Of a stretch of DNA of 64,000 nucleotides, positions 42,417 through 55,418 are shown in pieces. Position 1 is the stretch's first letter; every line of letters begins with the position of its first letter. Both the position numbers and the translations under genes were made by a program. A model generated the notes under the pieces. It made no database searches. It was not told where the DNA came from and saw only the letters and a program-made list of their open reading frames with translations. Origin of the DNA: Pelomonas sp. SE-A7 (lineage in GTDB: Bacteria > Pseudomonadota > Gammaproteobacteria > Burkholderiales > Burkholderiaceae_C); contig NZ_JAUASW010000002.1 in the NCBI RefSeq assembly GCF_030345705.1, positions 248,001-312,000 on the forward strand, given 5' to 3'.

Positions 42417-42448
42417 TGCCGCTGCCGCACGAGGCGACAGACCGGCAA

Positions 42449-42805
42449 TTAAGCGAGAGCGGCCTTCACCTTGGCGAAGATGCTGGCAAAACCAGCAGGA
42501 TCGTTGACGGCGAGATCGGCCAGGACCTTGCGGTCGATGTCGATCTGTGCCTTCTTCAGGCCAGCCACGAACTTGCTGTAGGTCAGTCCCAGGCCACGGC
42601 TTGCTGCGTTGATACGAGCAATCCACAGCTGACGGAACACGCGCTTCTTGGCACGGCGGTCACGGTAGGCGTATTGGCCCGCCTTCATCACCGCCTGCTT
42701 GGCGATGCGGAAGACGTTCTTACGACGACCACGGAAGCCCTTGGCAAGAGCCAGGACCTTCTTGTGACGGGCACGAGCGGTAACACCACGTTTAACGCGA
42801 GGCAT
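42449..42805 (-). CDS. rplT: 50S ribosomal protein L20
   Basis: An early-assembly protein of the large subunit. The 118-residue sequence MPRVKRGVTARARHKKVLAL is canonical and very basic, and carries the conserved RRKNVFRIAKQAVMKAGQYA helix region. It follows rpmI by 29 nt. In E. coli L20 represses the rpmI-rplT mRNA through a pseudoknot-like site; no equivalent is evident by eye here. Confidence 0.99.
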   Translation of the reverse strand: MPRVKRGVTARARHKKVLALAKGFRGRRKNVFRIAKQAVMKAGQYAYRDRRAKKRVFRQLWIARINAASRGLGLTYSKFVAGLKKAQIDIDRKVLADLAVNDPAGFASIFAKVKAALA

Positions 42806-42834
42806 ATTGAATCTCCTTTAGTTAAGCGGTGGGT

Positions 42835-43038
42835 TTACAGGCCAGCAAAGGGCAGCATCTGAGCGATGTGACCCATGTTGGTTTCATGCACGTTCACAGC
42901 GCCGCGCAGCTGACGCTTGTTCTTCGTGGACTTCTTGGTCAGGATGTGGCGCTTGAACGCCTGACCGCGCTTGACGGTGCCACCCGGACGAACGCGAAAA
43001 CGCTTCTTCGCGCTGCTCTTGGTCTTCATTTTGGGCAT
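42835..43038 (-). CDS. rpmI: 50S ribosomal protein L35
   Basis: Small basic large-subunit protein of 67 residues beginning MPKMKTKSSAKKRFRVRPGG, canonical for L35, with HILTKKSTKNKRQLRG in the middle. It lies between infC and rplT in the conserved order, with a GGAGC ribosome site upstream. Confidence 0.99.
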   Translation of the reverse strand: MPKMKTKSSAKKRFRVRPGGTVKRGQAFKRHILTKKSTKNKRQLRGAVNVHETNMGHIAQMLPFAGL

Positions 43039-43158
43039 GTGATGCTCCTTTTAAGTACGTCCCAGGGGCGGTTGCGGGACTCGCAACACTTGCCGGCCTC
43101 TGGAGACTAATAAGCCCGCCGACGACCAAATCGACGGGCTGAATTCCTTACGTGGGTC

Positions 43159-43704
43159 TCAGCGCTTCTTGGGCGCCAGGACCATGATCATCTGCCGGCC
43201 TTCCAGCTTGGGCATGTTTTCGACCACCGAAACATCGGCCAGTTCGTCGCGGATTCGCTCCAGCAGACGCATGCCGATTTCCTGGTGGGTGATCTCGCGA
43301 CCGCGGTAACGCAGCGTCACCTTGCCCTTGTCACCATCTTCGGCGATGAAGCGGCGCAGATTGCGCATCTTGATCTGGTAATCGCCCTCGTCCGTACCCG
43401 GCCGGAACTTCACTTCCTTGATCTCGATGATCTTCTGCTTGGCCTTGGCTTCGGCAGCGCGCTTCTGCTCCTGATACTTGAACTTGCCATAGTCCATCAA
43501 CCGGCACACGGGCGGGTTGGCGGTGGGCGAGATTTCGACCAGATCCACATCCATATCACCTGCCATGCGCAGGGCTTCCTGGATGCTAACGACGCCCAGG
43601 GGCTCGTTCTCAGGCCCGTTCAGACGGACCTCGGGATGCATGATTTCGCGGTTCAGCCGGTGCTTTCGCTCGGGAATGGCACGACGGTCAGCAAACGTAG
43701 CGAT
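43159..43704 (-). CDS. infC: translation initiation factor IF-3 with ATC start codon
   Basis: IF-3 binds the 30S subunit and discriminates against non-standard start codons. Searching for ATG gives a truncated start at 43641 (MHPEVRLNG), but the frame continues upstream as ATFADRRAIPERKHRLNREI, conserved in the family, up to an ATC at 43704 preceded by AAAGGT. infC genes commonly start at ATT or ATC so that IF-3 can repress its own translation; this fits. The resulting 181-residue protein has the N-domain (NREIMHPEVRLNG) and C-domain (KEVKFRPGTDEGDYQIKMRN). Confidence 0.95.
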   Translation of the reverse strand: MATFADRRAIPERKHRLNREIMHPEVRLNGPENEPLGVVSIQEALRMAGDMDVDLVEISPTANPPVCRLMDYGKFKYQEQKRAAEAKAKQKIIEIKEVKFRPGTDEGDYQIKMRNLRRFIAEDGDKGKVTLRYRGREITHQEIGMRLLERIRDELADVSVVENMPKLEGRQMIMVLAPKKR

Positions 43705-43773
43705 GGTGCTTACCTTTCAATGGACCCAAGGCGAGGCCCGACAAGAACGAAAGCGCGCCCTGGGTCGGACCTT

Positions 43774-45681
<1,908 letters not shown>

Positions 45682-45696
45682 GGGAAAACTCCGGGA

Positions 45697-45729
45697 GAAA
45701 ACAAAAAGCGCGGCCAGGTGCCGCGCTTT
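45697..45729 (-). terminator. attenuator terminator in the thrS leader
   Basis: A perfect 10-bp stem AAAGCGCGGC/GCCGCGCTTT with a 5-nt loop, followed on the minus strand by TTGTTTTC, is a strong intrinsic terminator placed 24 nt before the thrS start. Its 5' arm (CGCGGC) can pair with GCCGCG in the segment between the peptide and the hairpin (around 45760), a possible antiterminator. Confidence 0.85.
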
Positions 45730-45769
45730 GTTGTTCTGAAAGAAAGAAGACGTGACGTGCCGCGGCCGA

Positions 45770-45808
45770 CTAAACCTCGAAGGGGGTGGTCGTAGTTCGC
45801 GGTGTCAT
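45770..45808 (-). CDS. threonine-rich leader peptide of thrS
   Basis: A 12-codon frame on the minus strand encodes MTPRTTTTPFEV, with five Thr codons (ACA, ACT, ACG, ACC, ACC), four of them consecutive. It ends 40 nt before the terminator hairpin at 45697-45729. The layout of promoter-like element, codon run, terminator and synthetase gene is that of ribosome-mediated attenuation. AAAGG lies 10 nt before the ATG. A shorter frame MRKATWL (45805-45828) lies immediately upstream and its stop overlaps this ATG (ATGA). Chance cannot be excluded for so small a frame, but the residue matches the gene. Confidence 0.65.
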   Translation of the reverse strand: MTPRTTTTPFEV

Positions 45809-45851
45809 AACCAGGTCGCCTTTCTCATCCTTGCTGGTGGGAGGAGCGGCG

Positions 45852-45857
45852 ATTGTA
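45852..45857 (-). promoter_or_regulatory. candidate -10 element for thrS
   Basis: TACAAT on the minus strand (five of six to TATAAT) lies about 45 nt before the Thr-rich peptide, just past the patatin stop codon. No good -35 is seen, so it is tentative; position fits a transcript that begins just ahead of the leader peptide. Confidence 0.35.
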
Positions 45858-45862
45858 GCCAA

Positions 45863-46933
45863 TCAAAGCGGCAGGGCCTGGATGGAGTCCCGCTCGGCCA
45901 GGGCGGCGAACTCGTCACGCAGCCGCTCGCCCTCGCGCACCGCGCGCAGCCAGGCGACAGCCCTGCCTTGCAGGTCGTCGCCGTAGTGCTGGAAGTCGGC
46001 CCGGTCCGGCAGCTTGCCGCGCGGCAGGCCGCGGATGAAGTCCTCGCTGGGCGTCAGCACCACCACGTTGTCCAGGAACGCCGTCGGCGCGTGCCGATAC
46101 CTGAGCGCCTTGTCTAGCCAGCCCGGCACGATGCTGCGCTGGAAATGCGGATACAGCACCAGCCCATCACCCAGCATCTGCGCGTAGTTCAGATGCAGGT
46201 GGTAGTCGGTGATGCCGCCATCCCAATAGGCGCCCTTGGGCGCACCGGGAATGTCGTGGACGGCGTTCAGCCAGAACGGGATCGAACAGCTGGCCAACAA
46301 GGCCTGTTGAAGATTTCGGGCCGACAACTCGACCTGTCGGCTGCGGTAGTCCTTCAGCAGCATGGGCAGCGGCGAGCGCAGGTCGGAGAACACGACCCGC
46401 TCCAGCCATCCACCCATTGCCTTGCGAGAGACCAGGTTGGTCGCGAAGGCGCCGAAATAGCCCAGCGGCGTGCGCACCCGCCCTTCCCGTCCCAGCAGAT
46501 GCCGGCCTCGCGACGTGAACAGATGCAGCCGGTAGCGCGGATGGCTGAGCACTTCGCACTCGCGACCGCCAAACACCTGGTCTAGCTTGGCGGCAAAGCC
46601 CTTGCTCACGGAGGACGCCGTCGGCGGCTTGCCCGGAGCATGGTCGTAGTCCTGATGGGCGTATTCCTGGGCCAGCCTTTCGAACTCGGCCTCGGCGTCA
46701 CCCAGGCAGGCGGTCGCCATTCGCCAGGCGCCGATGGAAGCACCCAGCAGATGGACTTCCTGCTGGCTCGCGCCCAGCCATGGGCCGAACAGATGCCGGT
46801 CCAGGGCGTTGAGGATCAGCCCCTTGGGACCACCGGCCGCCGCGGGAATGATGCGCACATCCTCGGCGCGCAAGCCGCGCTCGGCCAAACGACTGCGGGC
46901 CCGAGGGCCCGCATGGAACTGCAGTGCTTGCAT
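45863..46933 (-). CDS. patatin-like phospholipase
   Basis: A 356-residue lipid acyl hydrolase. The oxyanion-hole glycines are in AAAGGPKG (31-38), the nucleophile elbow is GASIGA with Ser66, and the catalytic Asp is in WDGG at about Asp238. There is no signal peptide, so it is probably cytosolic or injected; no secretion apparatus is nearby. It follows the TonB receptor gene by 28 nt on the same strand and lies directly ahead of the thrS leader. Substrate unknown. Confidence 0.88.
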   Translation of the reverse strand: MQALQFHAGPRARSRLAERGLRAEDVRIIPAAAGGPKGLILNALDRHLFGPWLGASQQEVHLLGASIGAWRMATACLGDAEAEFERLAQEYAHQDYDHAPGKPPTASSVSKGFAAKLDQVFGGRECEVLSHPRYRLHLFTSRGRHLLGREGRVRTPLGYFGAFATNLVSRKAMGGWLERVVFSDLRSPLPMLLKDYRSRQVELSARNLQQALLASCSIPFWLNAVHDIPGAPKGAYWDGGITDYHLHLNYAQMLGDGLVLYPHFQRSIVPGWLDKALRYRHAPTAFLDNVVVLTPSEDFIRGLPRGKLPDRADFQHYGDDLQGRAVAWLRAVREGERLRDEFAALAERDSIQALPL

Positions 46934-46961
46934 GCGCCGCAGTGTAGGACCCTCGGGTCCC

Positions 46962-49160
46962 TTAGAGCTTCTGATCCCAGGACAGGCCGAACTGCGTGCG
47001 GCCGCTGCGCTCGCCGCGGCTGTAGCCGCTGGTGACGAAGGTCGTCTGACGCGTATCGACCGCCCACAGGTTGTTGGCCGAAAAGCGGATCGAGCTGGTA
47101 CGGCTCAGCGTCCACTGCGCAAACATGTCGATGCCGCGGTTGCGGGTCTGCTCCATGGACTGAGTCAGCGTCTGCGTCGTCACGTAGCCGGGCGTGAAGT
47201 TGAAGTTGGCACCCATGTTCACCGGCAGGCCCGTCAGGCGGTAGTCGAAGCCGGCATTGACCGACCAAGGCTGCTGGCCGTCCAGGCGGTTGTCAGGTCC
47301 GGGCAGGCCCTGGACTTTCGACTTGTAGTAGTTGAACGAAGCCCGCAGATTCAGCGGCAGCTTGGTGTCGAAGACCGAGGGAATCAGCTCGCCGGCGCGG
47401 CCCTTGATCTCGAACTCAAGGCCGGCCGTCTCGGCGCGGGCGAAGTTGGTCGGGTGGTTGACGTAGCGGGCCTGCGTCTTGGAGACATTCAAGGCCGAAC
47501 CTGCCGCCTCCAGCGTCGTGACGTTGCGCATCAGGTCGTTCACGCGGCGGTAGAAGCCTCCGATGCTGATCATGCCTCCGCCGCTGAGGTACTTCTCGTA
47601 GGCCACGTCCAGGCCGGTCGCCAGCTCGGGCTTGAGGCCCGGGTTGCCGATGAAGTCCGGCGCCAGGTAGGTATTGGGCGTGTTCGGGTCGGGGTACAGA
47701 CCCGAGATGGCCGGGCGAGCCAGCAACTGGTTCAGGTTGGGCGCCTTGTAGCTGCGGGTCAGGCTGGTGCGGATCAGGTCGCGGCCCTTGGGGTCGATCT
47801 TGTAGTTCACATGCAGCAGCGGCGTCGTCACGCTGCTGCTGTTGCGACGCTGGGCATCGCCCTCGGCGGCGCTCTCGGTGACGATGCGCTCGGTGCGCAG
47901 GCCCAGATAGGCCGACCACTGAGGCGAGATCTCCCATTCGTCCTGGACGAAGAAGGCCTGGCGCTGGATGGTGGCAGCGAACGGCAGGCCGTCCACGCCC
48001 GGCAGCTGGGCCTGGCCGCCCACGGTCACGAAGCGAGTTTCCTCGCGCTTGCGCCATTCCAGGTCCCAGCCGGCCGCGAGGCTGTGGCTGTCATTGAGGA
48101 CCTGGGCGTACTTGCCGGCCTGGGTGAAGTTGCGGTCGGAGTTGTCGCCGACGGAACCGCGCTGCAACTTGTCGTAGACGTAGTTCTTGAAGCTGCCACG
48201 CGCTTCCTGCACGCCGGCCTTCAGCTCGATGCGCTGGGTCTCGCTGAACTGGTTGTTGTATTGCAGGTTGCCGCGAACCATCTGCCAGGTGCCGATGTTG
48301 CGGGAGTTGTAGTCCTCGCTGGGCAGGCCGGCCTTGATCAGGGTCTCGTACTCGGGATTGAAGTGCCAGCGGCCCTGCTGAAGGAAGGCCATGGCGGTCA
48401 GGTTCTGCTCGTCGCTGATCTTCCAGTTCAGGCGCGGCGTGGAATTCCAGCCGGCGCCCCAGAAGTTCTGCTCCTGCTTCTGGCTGATCACCGAGGGCAT
48501 GCCGTCCGTGCCCGGGGCGGCACGAGTGTTCACCGATTCATTGAGGCCGCGCCAGGAGAACAGCGAGAAGGGCACGGTGTAGGCCACGTCACCCTTCTTC
48601 TCGCCATAGGTGTAGGAGCCGGCGAGGCTGGGGCGCACGGCGTTGTAGCCCATGTTCAGGCGCAGGTCGCGCTGAGTGATCTTGGGCGCGTCCTTCAGGA
48701 TGATGTTGATCGCACCGGCCACGGCCTGAGCGCTCTGGTCGGCGCTGGGGCCCTTGGTGACCTCGATGCGCTCCACCTGGGCCGGATCCAGCTGGGTAAG
48801 GTCGAAGCCCGGGGGCGCCGGGTCGCCGTTGAGCAGGATCAGCGTATAGCCGCTGCCCAGACCGCGCATGCGGGGGGCGCCACCGGCCACGTTGACGCCG
48901 GGCAGCCGCTTGAGCACGTCGGCCACATTGGTGTCGCCGAACTTGTCGAGCTCCTCACGGCCGTAGATCTGCTTGGCCACCTGGGACTTGCGGCGCAGGT
49001 CAGTATCGCTTTGCGGCCGGGCGCTGATCTCAACGCGCTCCAGCTTTGCACCGGCACGCGGTTGGCCGTCGCCGGGGCCCTGGGGGCCCTCCTGGGCCAT
49101 GGCGGCGCCGGACAACATCAGCGCGCAGGCAGCGGCAATCGTGTGCTTCTTGGTATTCAA
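46962..49160 (-). CDS. TonB-dependent outer-membrane receptor
   Basis: An outer-membrane beta-barrel that imports a ligand by TonB energy. I place the start at a TTG at 49160 because GGAG lies 7 nt upstream and the protein then begins with the signal peptide (NTKKHTIAAACALMLSGAAM then AQ); an open frame reaches 49193. The plug domain includes FGDTNVADVLKRLPGV and VERIEVTKGPSADQSAQAVA. The C-terminal strand ends in FGLSWDQKL rather than an aromatic residue, a little unusual. 732 residues. Tex is upstream, patatin downstream. Ligand unknown. Confidence 0.9.
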   Translation of the reverse strand: MNTKKHTIAAACALMLSGAAMAQEGPQGPGDGQPRAGAKLERVEISARPQSDTDLRRKSQVAKQIYGREELDKFGDTNVADVLKRLPGVNVAGGAPRMRGLGSGYTLILLNGDPAPPGFDLTQLDPAQVERIEVTKGPSADQSAQAVAGAINIILKDAPKITQRDLRLNMGYNAVRPSLAGSYTYGEKKGDVAYTVPFSLFSWRGLNESVNTRAAPGTDGMPSVISQKQEQNFWGAGWNSTPRLNWKISDEQNLTAMAFLQQGRWHFNPEYETLIKAGLPSEDYNSRNIGTWQMVRGNLQYNNQFSETQRIELKAGVQEARGSFKNYVYDKLQRGSVGDNSDRNFTQAGKYAQVLNDSHSLAAGWDLEWRKREETRFVTVGGQAQLPGVDGLPFAATIQRQAFFVQDEWEISPQWSAYLGLRTERIVTESAAEGDAQRRNSSSVTTPLLHVNYKIDPKGRDLIRTSLTRSYKAPNLNQLLARPAISGLYPDPNTPNTYLAPDFIGNPGLKPELATGLDVAYEKYLSGGGMISIGGFYRRVNDLMRNVTTLEAAGSALNVSKTQARYVNHPTNFARAETAGLEFEIKGRAGELIPSVFDTKLPLNLRASFNYYKSKVQGLPGPDNRLDGQQPWSVNAGFDYRLTGLPVNMGANFNFTPGYVTTQTLTQSMEQTRNRGIDMFAQWTLSRTSSIRFSANNLWAVDTRQTTFVTSGYSRGERSGRTQFGLSWDQKL

Positions 49161-49273
49161 GGGGGTACTCCAGAAATCAATGCTGGGCGGCACGATAGCC
49201 GCCCGGGCCAGGCTCAGACAGTGGTCATGCGATCAACCGCCGGATTGCGGGGTTCAATGGCCGAGGCGGGTCG

Positions 49274-51610
<2,337 letters not shown>

Positions 51611-51686
51611 GACAGCTGGAACCCGGCAAAAGGCGAAGCGCGGGAGTTTGCCACAGGCCTCCCGCGCTTCCTGGTCCTGGCCGGCC

Positions 51687-54194
51687 TCAGAGCTTGAAGT
51701 TCAGCTCCAGCGACATCTTGCGCGGCGCGCTGATGTAGGCCGCCGGCGTGCCGGTGGCGAAGCTGGGCGCCGACATGTAGCTCACGTACTGCTTGTCCAG
51801 CAGGTTGTTGACCAGCAGGCCCAGGCCCCAGGTCTTGCTGGGCGCTTCCCAGCCCAGGCGCAGGTTGACCCGGTTGGTCGCTTCGCCCACGGCAAAGGCC
51901 GGCAACTGGCCGCAGGTGTTGCGGTTGCGGGTTTCGTCGTTGCAGCGCTGGGCGCCGGAATAGGCCCAGTTCAGGCTGGCCGTGGCCTGGCCGTCGGCCA
52001 GGCCGAAGCGGGCGTCCAGGCCCAGCGTGGCCGTCATGCGCGGCGTGCCGGCCGGCTGGCCGGCCATATTGAACACCACGCCGGCGCCGGGCGAGTAGCT
52101 GTAGCGCTTGTAGACCTGGTCGATGAACTCGGCCGCGCCGCTCAGGCGCCAGGTGCGATCAATCTGCCAGTAGGCCTCCAGGTCCAGGCCGGTCGCCTTC
52201 TGGTCGCTGACGTTGACCACATAGGTGGTCACGCCCGAGCTGCTCTTGGTCGTGCCGATGCTCTGCAGGTTGTTGAAGTCGTAGTGGAACAGCGCCGCCG
52301 TGTAGAACAGGCCGGTGCTCCTGACGTTGCCCTTGACGCCGGCTTCCAGGTTGGTGACCGTCTCGGGCCCGAAGGCCGCCACGCCCTGCTTGTAGATCGC
52401 GTTGAAGCCGCCGGCCTGGTAGCCGCGCGTGGCCGAGGCGAACAGCATGGTGTCCTTGTCCAGCCGGTGGTCCAGCACCAGGCGGGGGCTGGTGTTGGTC
52501 CAGGAGGCGCTGTCATACATCGGCGCCGCCGTGGCCGCGGGGCTGTTGAAGTTGACGTTGGTCGTCATCAGGCCGTAGAGCGCGTAGCCCAGCTGCGGCG
52601 GCAGGCCATTGGCCTGCAGGGCGCCGCGCAGCTGCGCATCGCTCAGGCCCATGCTGGCGGCGATCAGCGGCTGGTTGGCATTGACCCCGTCGAAGAAGCC
52701 GCCGGTAGTCGGCGGGCCCAGGGCCTTGAGCGTGGCATCCAGCTGCGGCGCCGTGCGGACCGGGTTGTGCCAGCTGAAGCGCTTGCTGTCGCGGGTGAAG
52801 CGGATGCCGGTCGTCAGGTTGGTGCTGGGTGTCAGCTTCCAGATCACGTCGCCGAACACGGCCGCGGCGCGCGAGCTGATGGTGTTGAACATGGACTCGG
52901 TCCAGGGCAGGCCGACCACGTTGACGCCCGGGATGCCGAACATGCCGGCTAGCTGGTTGACCGTGGCATAGGGCGCCAGCAGGCCGCCGCTGGCGCCGGC
53001 CATGATGGTGTCTATGGTGTCGGTCGCCGAGAACAGCGCAGTCTGCTGGTCGGCCTTCTCGTGGAAGGCGCTGACGCCTGCCACCCAGTCGATGCTGTCG
53101 TTGCTGCCGTTCAGGCGGAATTCTTGCTGCCAGCTGCGGCTGCCCTCGTAGTTGCCGGTGGACAGGTAGGCGTACTTGATCGCCGAGCCGTCGTTGTCCT
53201 GCACGTCCTGGGCGTTGAAGCGGCGGTAGCCGGTGGTGCTGGTCAGCTCGCCAATGGCCAGGCTGTGGCTGATCTTCAGCGTCAGGCCGTCGAACTTGCG
53301 CGACTCGATATTGGGGTCGGCGTCATTGGCCAGCTTGAGCGTGCGCGGGTCCTTCCAGGTGGCAGCGCTGCCGGTGAAGTCGGGCTTGGAGACCACGGCG
53401 AACAGCGGCCGCGCCGGCTGGTTCAGCACCTCGTGCTCCCAGCTCAGCAGGGCCGAGCTGTCGGCGTCGGCCCATTTCAGCGCCAGCTTGGTGCCCCAAC
53501 CGTTCGCGCCGCCTTCCTTGCGGCCGTTGATCGAGTTGGTGACCCAGCCGTCGTCATGCTCGCGCACCGCCGAGAAGCGCAGCGCCGTGTTGTCGTTCAG
53601 CGGCGTGTTGTAGAGCAGCTCGCCGTGGTACTGGCCCTGGTTGCCCAGGCGCAGCAGGCCGCTGGCTTCGCGCTTCTGGCTGGGGTCGTTGGTGATGATG
53701 CTGACCGCTCCGCCGGCGGCATTGCGGCCGAACAGCGTGCCCTGCGGCCCCTTGAGCACCTCGATGCGCTTGACGTCGTTGAAGGTCAGCAGCGCGCCAC
53801 CGGTCTTGCCGGCGTAGATGCCGTCGATGTAGAGGCCCACCGGCGCATCGGTGCCAATGCCGAAGTCGCCGGTGCCTATGCCGCGCATCGCGTAGTTGGG
53901 CTGGGTCGGCTGCGAAGCGTCCACGGTCAGGCCGGGCATCAGGCCGTCGAGCGCACCGATGTTGGCGGCGCCCACGCTCTTGATCTTGTCGGCCCCGACC
54001 ACGCTGATCGTGATCGGTACGTCACGCAGTTGCTGGACGCGACTCTGGCCGGTCACCTCGACCACGCCCAGGCTCTTGACCTCCTCGGGCGCGGCGGCCT
54101 GCGGGGCCGGCGCCTGGGTCTGGGCCTGAGCCGCCCCCAGGCTCAGCAGAAGAATGGCCAGGGCACAGGGCGTGCGGGCAAAGCGTTGGTGCAT
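51687..54194 (-). CDS. TonB-dependent receptor of the cytochrome/beta-helix operon
   Basis: An 835-residue outer-membrane receptor. The ATG at 54194 has GGAG 6 nt upstream and starts the signal peptide (MHQRFARTPCALAILLLSLG); frames open to 54290 are discarded. The plug begins LRDVPITISVVGADKIKSVG and contains RIEVLKGPQGTLFGRNAAGG. The C-terminus is SLELNFKL. It is the last gene of a three-gene operon after a beta-helix lipoprotein and a diheme cytochrome, 41 nt behind the latter, so the ligand is probably handled by those proteins. This receptor type is widespread among large-substrate importers; ligand unknown. Confidence 0.92.
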   Translation of the reverse strand: MHQRFARTPCALAILLLSLGAAQAQTQAPAPQAAAPEEVKSLGVVEVTGQSRVQQLRDVPITISVVGADKIKSVGAANIGALDGLMPGLTVDASQPTQPNYAMRGIGTGDFGIGTDAPVGLYIDGIYAGKTGGALLTFNDVKRIEVLKGPQGTLFGRNAAGGAVSIITNDPSQKREASGLLRLGNQGQYHGELLYNTPLNDNTALRFSAVREHDDGWVTNSINGRKEGGANGWGTKLALKWADADSSALLSWEHEVLNQPARPLFAVVSKPDFTGSAATWKDPRTLKLANDADPNIESRKFDGLTLKISHSLAIGELTSTTGYRRFNAQDVQDNDGSAIKYAYLSTGNYEGSRSWQQEFRLNGSNDSIDWVAGVSAFHEKADQQTALFSATDTIDTIMAGASGGLLAPYATVNQLAGMFGIPGVNVVGLPWTESMFNTISSRAAAVFGDVIWKLTPSTNLTTGIRFTRDSKRFSWHNPVRTAPQLDATLKALGPPTTGGFFDGVNANQPLIAASMGLSDAQLRGALQANGLPPQLGYALYGLMTTNVNFNSPAATAAPMYDSASWTNTSPRLVLDHRLDKDTMLFASATRGYQAGGFNAIYKQGVAAFGPETVTNLEAGVKGNVRSTGLFYTAALFHYDFNNLQSIGTTKSSSGVTTYVVNVSDQKATGLDLEAYWQIDRTWRLSGAAEFIDQVYKRYSYSPGAGVVFNMAGQPAGTPRMTATLGLDARFGLADGQATASLNWAYSGAQRCNDETRNRNTCGQLPAFAVGEATNRVNLRLGWEAPSKTWGLGLLVNNLLDKQYVSYMSAPSFATGTPAAYISAPRKMSLELNFKL

Positions 54195-54235
54195 GCAGGT
54201 CTCCATGGTTTGTTGTCTGTCTTCGAGGTCCGGCT

Positions 54236-55402
54236 CTAGCGGCCGGGTTGCTGGATGGGTTCGCAATGGCCGGGCAGTCCTTCGATCCACTTGCGTATCA
54301 GCTCGACGCCTTCCTCATGGACGATGGAGCGACCGAGCTCGGGCATCATCACGCCGCCTTCCTTGGAGGCCATGCGGAAGGGCAGGATGGATTCGTCGGG
54401 GTTGCCCGGCACGATGCCGAACAGCCGGTCGCCCGTGCCCTTGCCGGCCGCCACCGAGGGCTTGCACAAGCCCTGGCGCAGACCCAGCGGAGGAAACGGC
54501 TCCAGATTCAGCGAGGTGTTGTTGGCCGGGCCGCGCGGGTTGTGGCAGTGGGCACAGTTGATGTCGAGATAGGCACGGGCCCGCTGGTCCAGCGGCTGCT
54601 TGTCGTCGCGCCAGTTCACGGCCATGGGCAGTTGGTCCACCTTGGCCGGCAGCTTTTCCAGGTAGCCAACCCGCACCAGGTGCTCCAGCTGGTTCTCGGT
54701 CTTGCCGGAATAGGTCAGGCTGCGGTTCAGGTGGCGGGCCTTGGGGCCAATGGGCTGCAACTGCTTGGACTTGAGCTGCGTCATGTGGCAGCTGGCGCAC
54801 TGGTTCTCGTTGGGCACGACATAGGTGAACTGCTCCGGCTTGCCCGGCGGCTTGGCCAGCTCCAGCGCCAGCTGGTCACCGGTGCGCATCAGCTCGGCAT
54901 CGGTCTGCTGGTCGTTCCAGACATAGGGAAAGGCCACCCAACCCGCTTCGCGCCGCACCAGCAGCCGGGTCTCGATCAGGCGCACCTGGTTCAGGTCCAG
55001 GCCATGGGCGCCCAGCGCCTTGTCCGCGCCCGGGTCGACCACGCGCTGCAGGCGCACCGCGCCCTCCTTGGGGTAGTAGAAGGTCTTGCTGATGATGGTG
55101 CCGACCGGAAATTCGAAGGTGGCCTCGGGGTCGTACTTGGCCTTGCGACCGACCGGCATCCAGATCGTGCGCAGCTTGTGCGCATGGTCTGTGAACAGCG
55201 AGGAGTTCAACTCGTAGGGCTCGACGCCCTGGTTCAGGCTCAGCAGGCTGCCGTCCTTGATCAGCAAGCCCCATTCGCTTAGCAGGGCCGGCCGGCCCTG
55301 CTCGATGAACTTGACCGGGTCAGGCTCACGCGAGCAGGCCACCAGTCCCAGGGCGCACAGCAGCGCAGCGGCTGCGGCCAGCAACAGTCTCCGGTACAGC
55401 AT
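54236..55402 (-). CDS. SO2930/HNE_0200-family diheme c-type cytochrome lipoprotein
   Basis: A 388-residue exported lipoprotein: lipobox LVAC with Cys23. Two haem-binding motifs are seen, CASCH at 202-206 and CAHCH at 283-287. The rest matches the TIGR03806-type family known to lie beside the TIGR03805-type beta-helix protein, as it does here 16 nt downstream. Its role is unknown; family members have been noted only by co-occurrence. The two haems argue for an electron-transfer or redox step linked to whatever the operon handles. GAGGGA precedes the ATG. Confidence 0.85.
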   Translation of the reverse strand: MLYRRLLLAAAAALLCALGLVACSREPDPVKFIEQGRPALLSEWGLLIKDGSLLSLNQGVEPYELNSSLFTDHAHKLRTIWMPVGRKAKYDPEATFEFPVGTIISKTFYYPKEGAVRLQRVVDPGADKALGAHGLDLNQVRLIETRLLVRREAGWVAFPYVWNDQQTDAELMRTGDQLALELAKPPGKPEQFTYVVPNENQCASCHMTQLKSKQLQPIGPKARHLNRSLTYSGKTENQLEHLVRVGYLEKLPAKVDQLPMAVNWRDDKQPLDQRARAYLDINCAHCHNPRGPANNTSLNLEPFPPLGLRQGLCKPSVAAGKGTGDRLFGIVPGNPDESILPFRMASKEGGVMMPELGRSIVHEEGVELIRKWIEGLPGHCEPIQQPGR

Positions 55403-55418
55403 GGGTCCCTCGCCGGCC

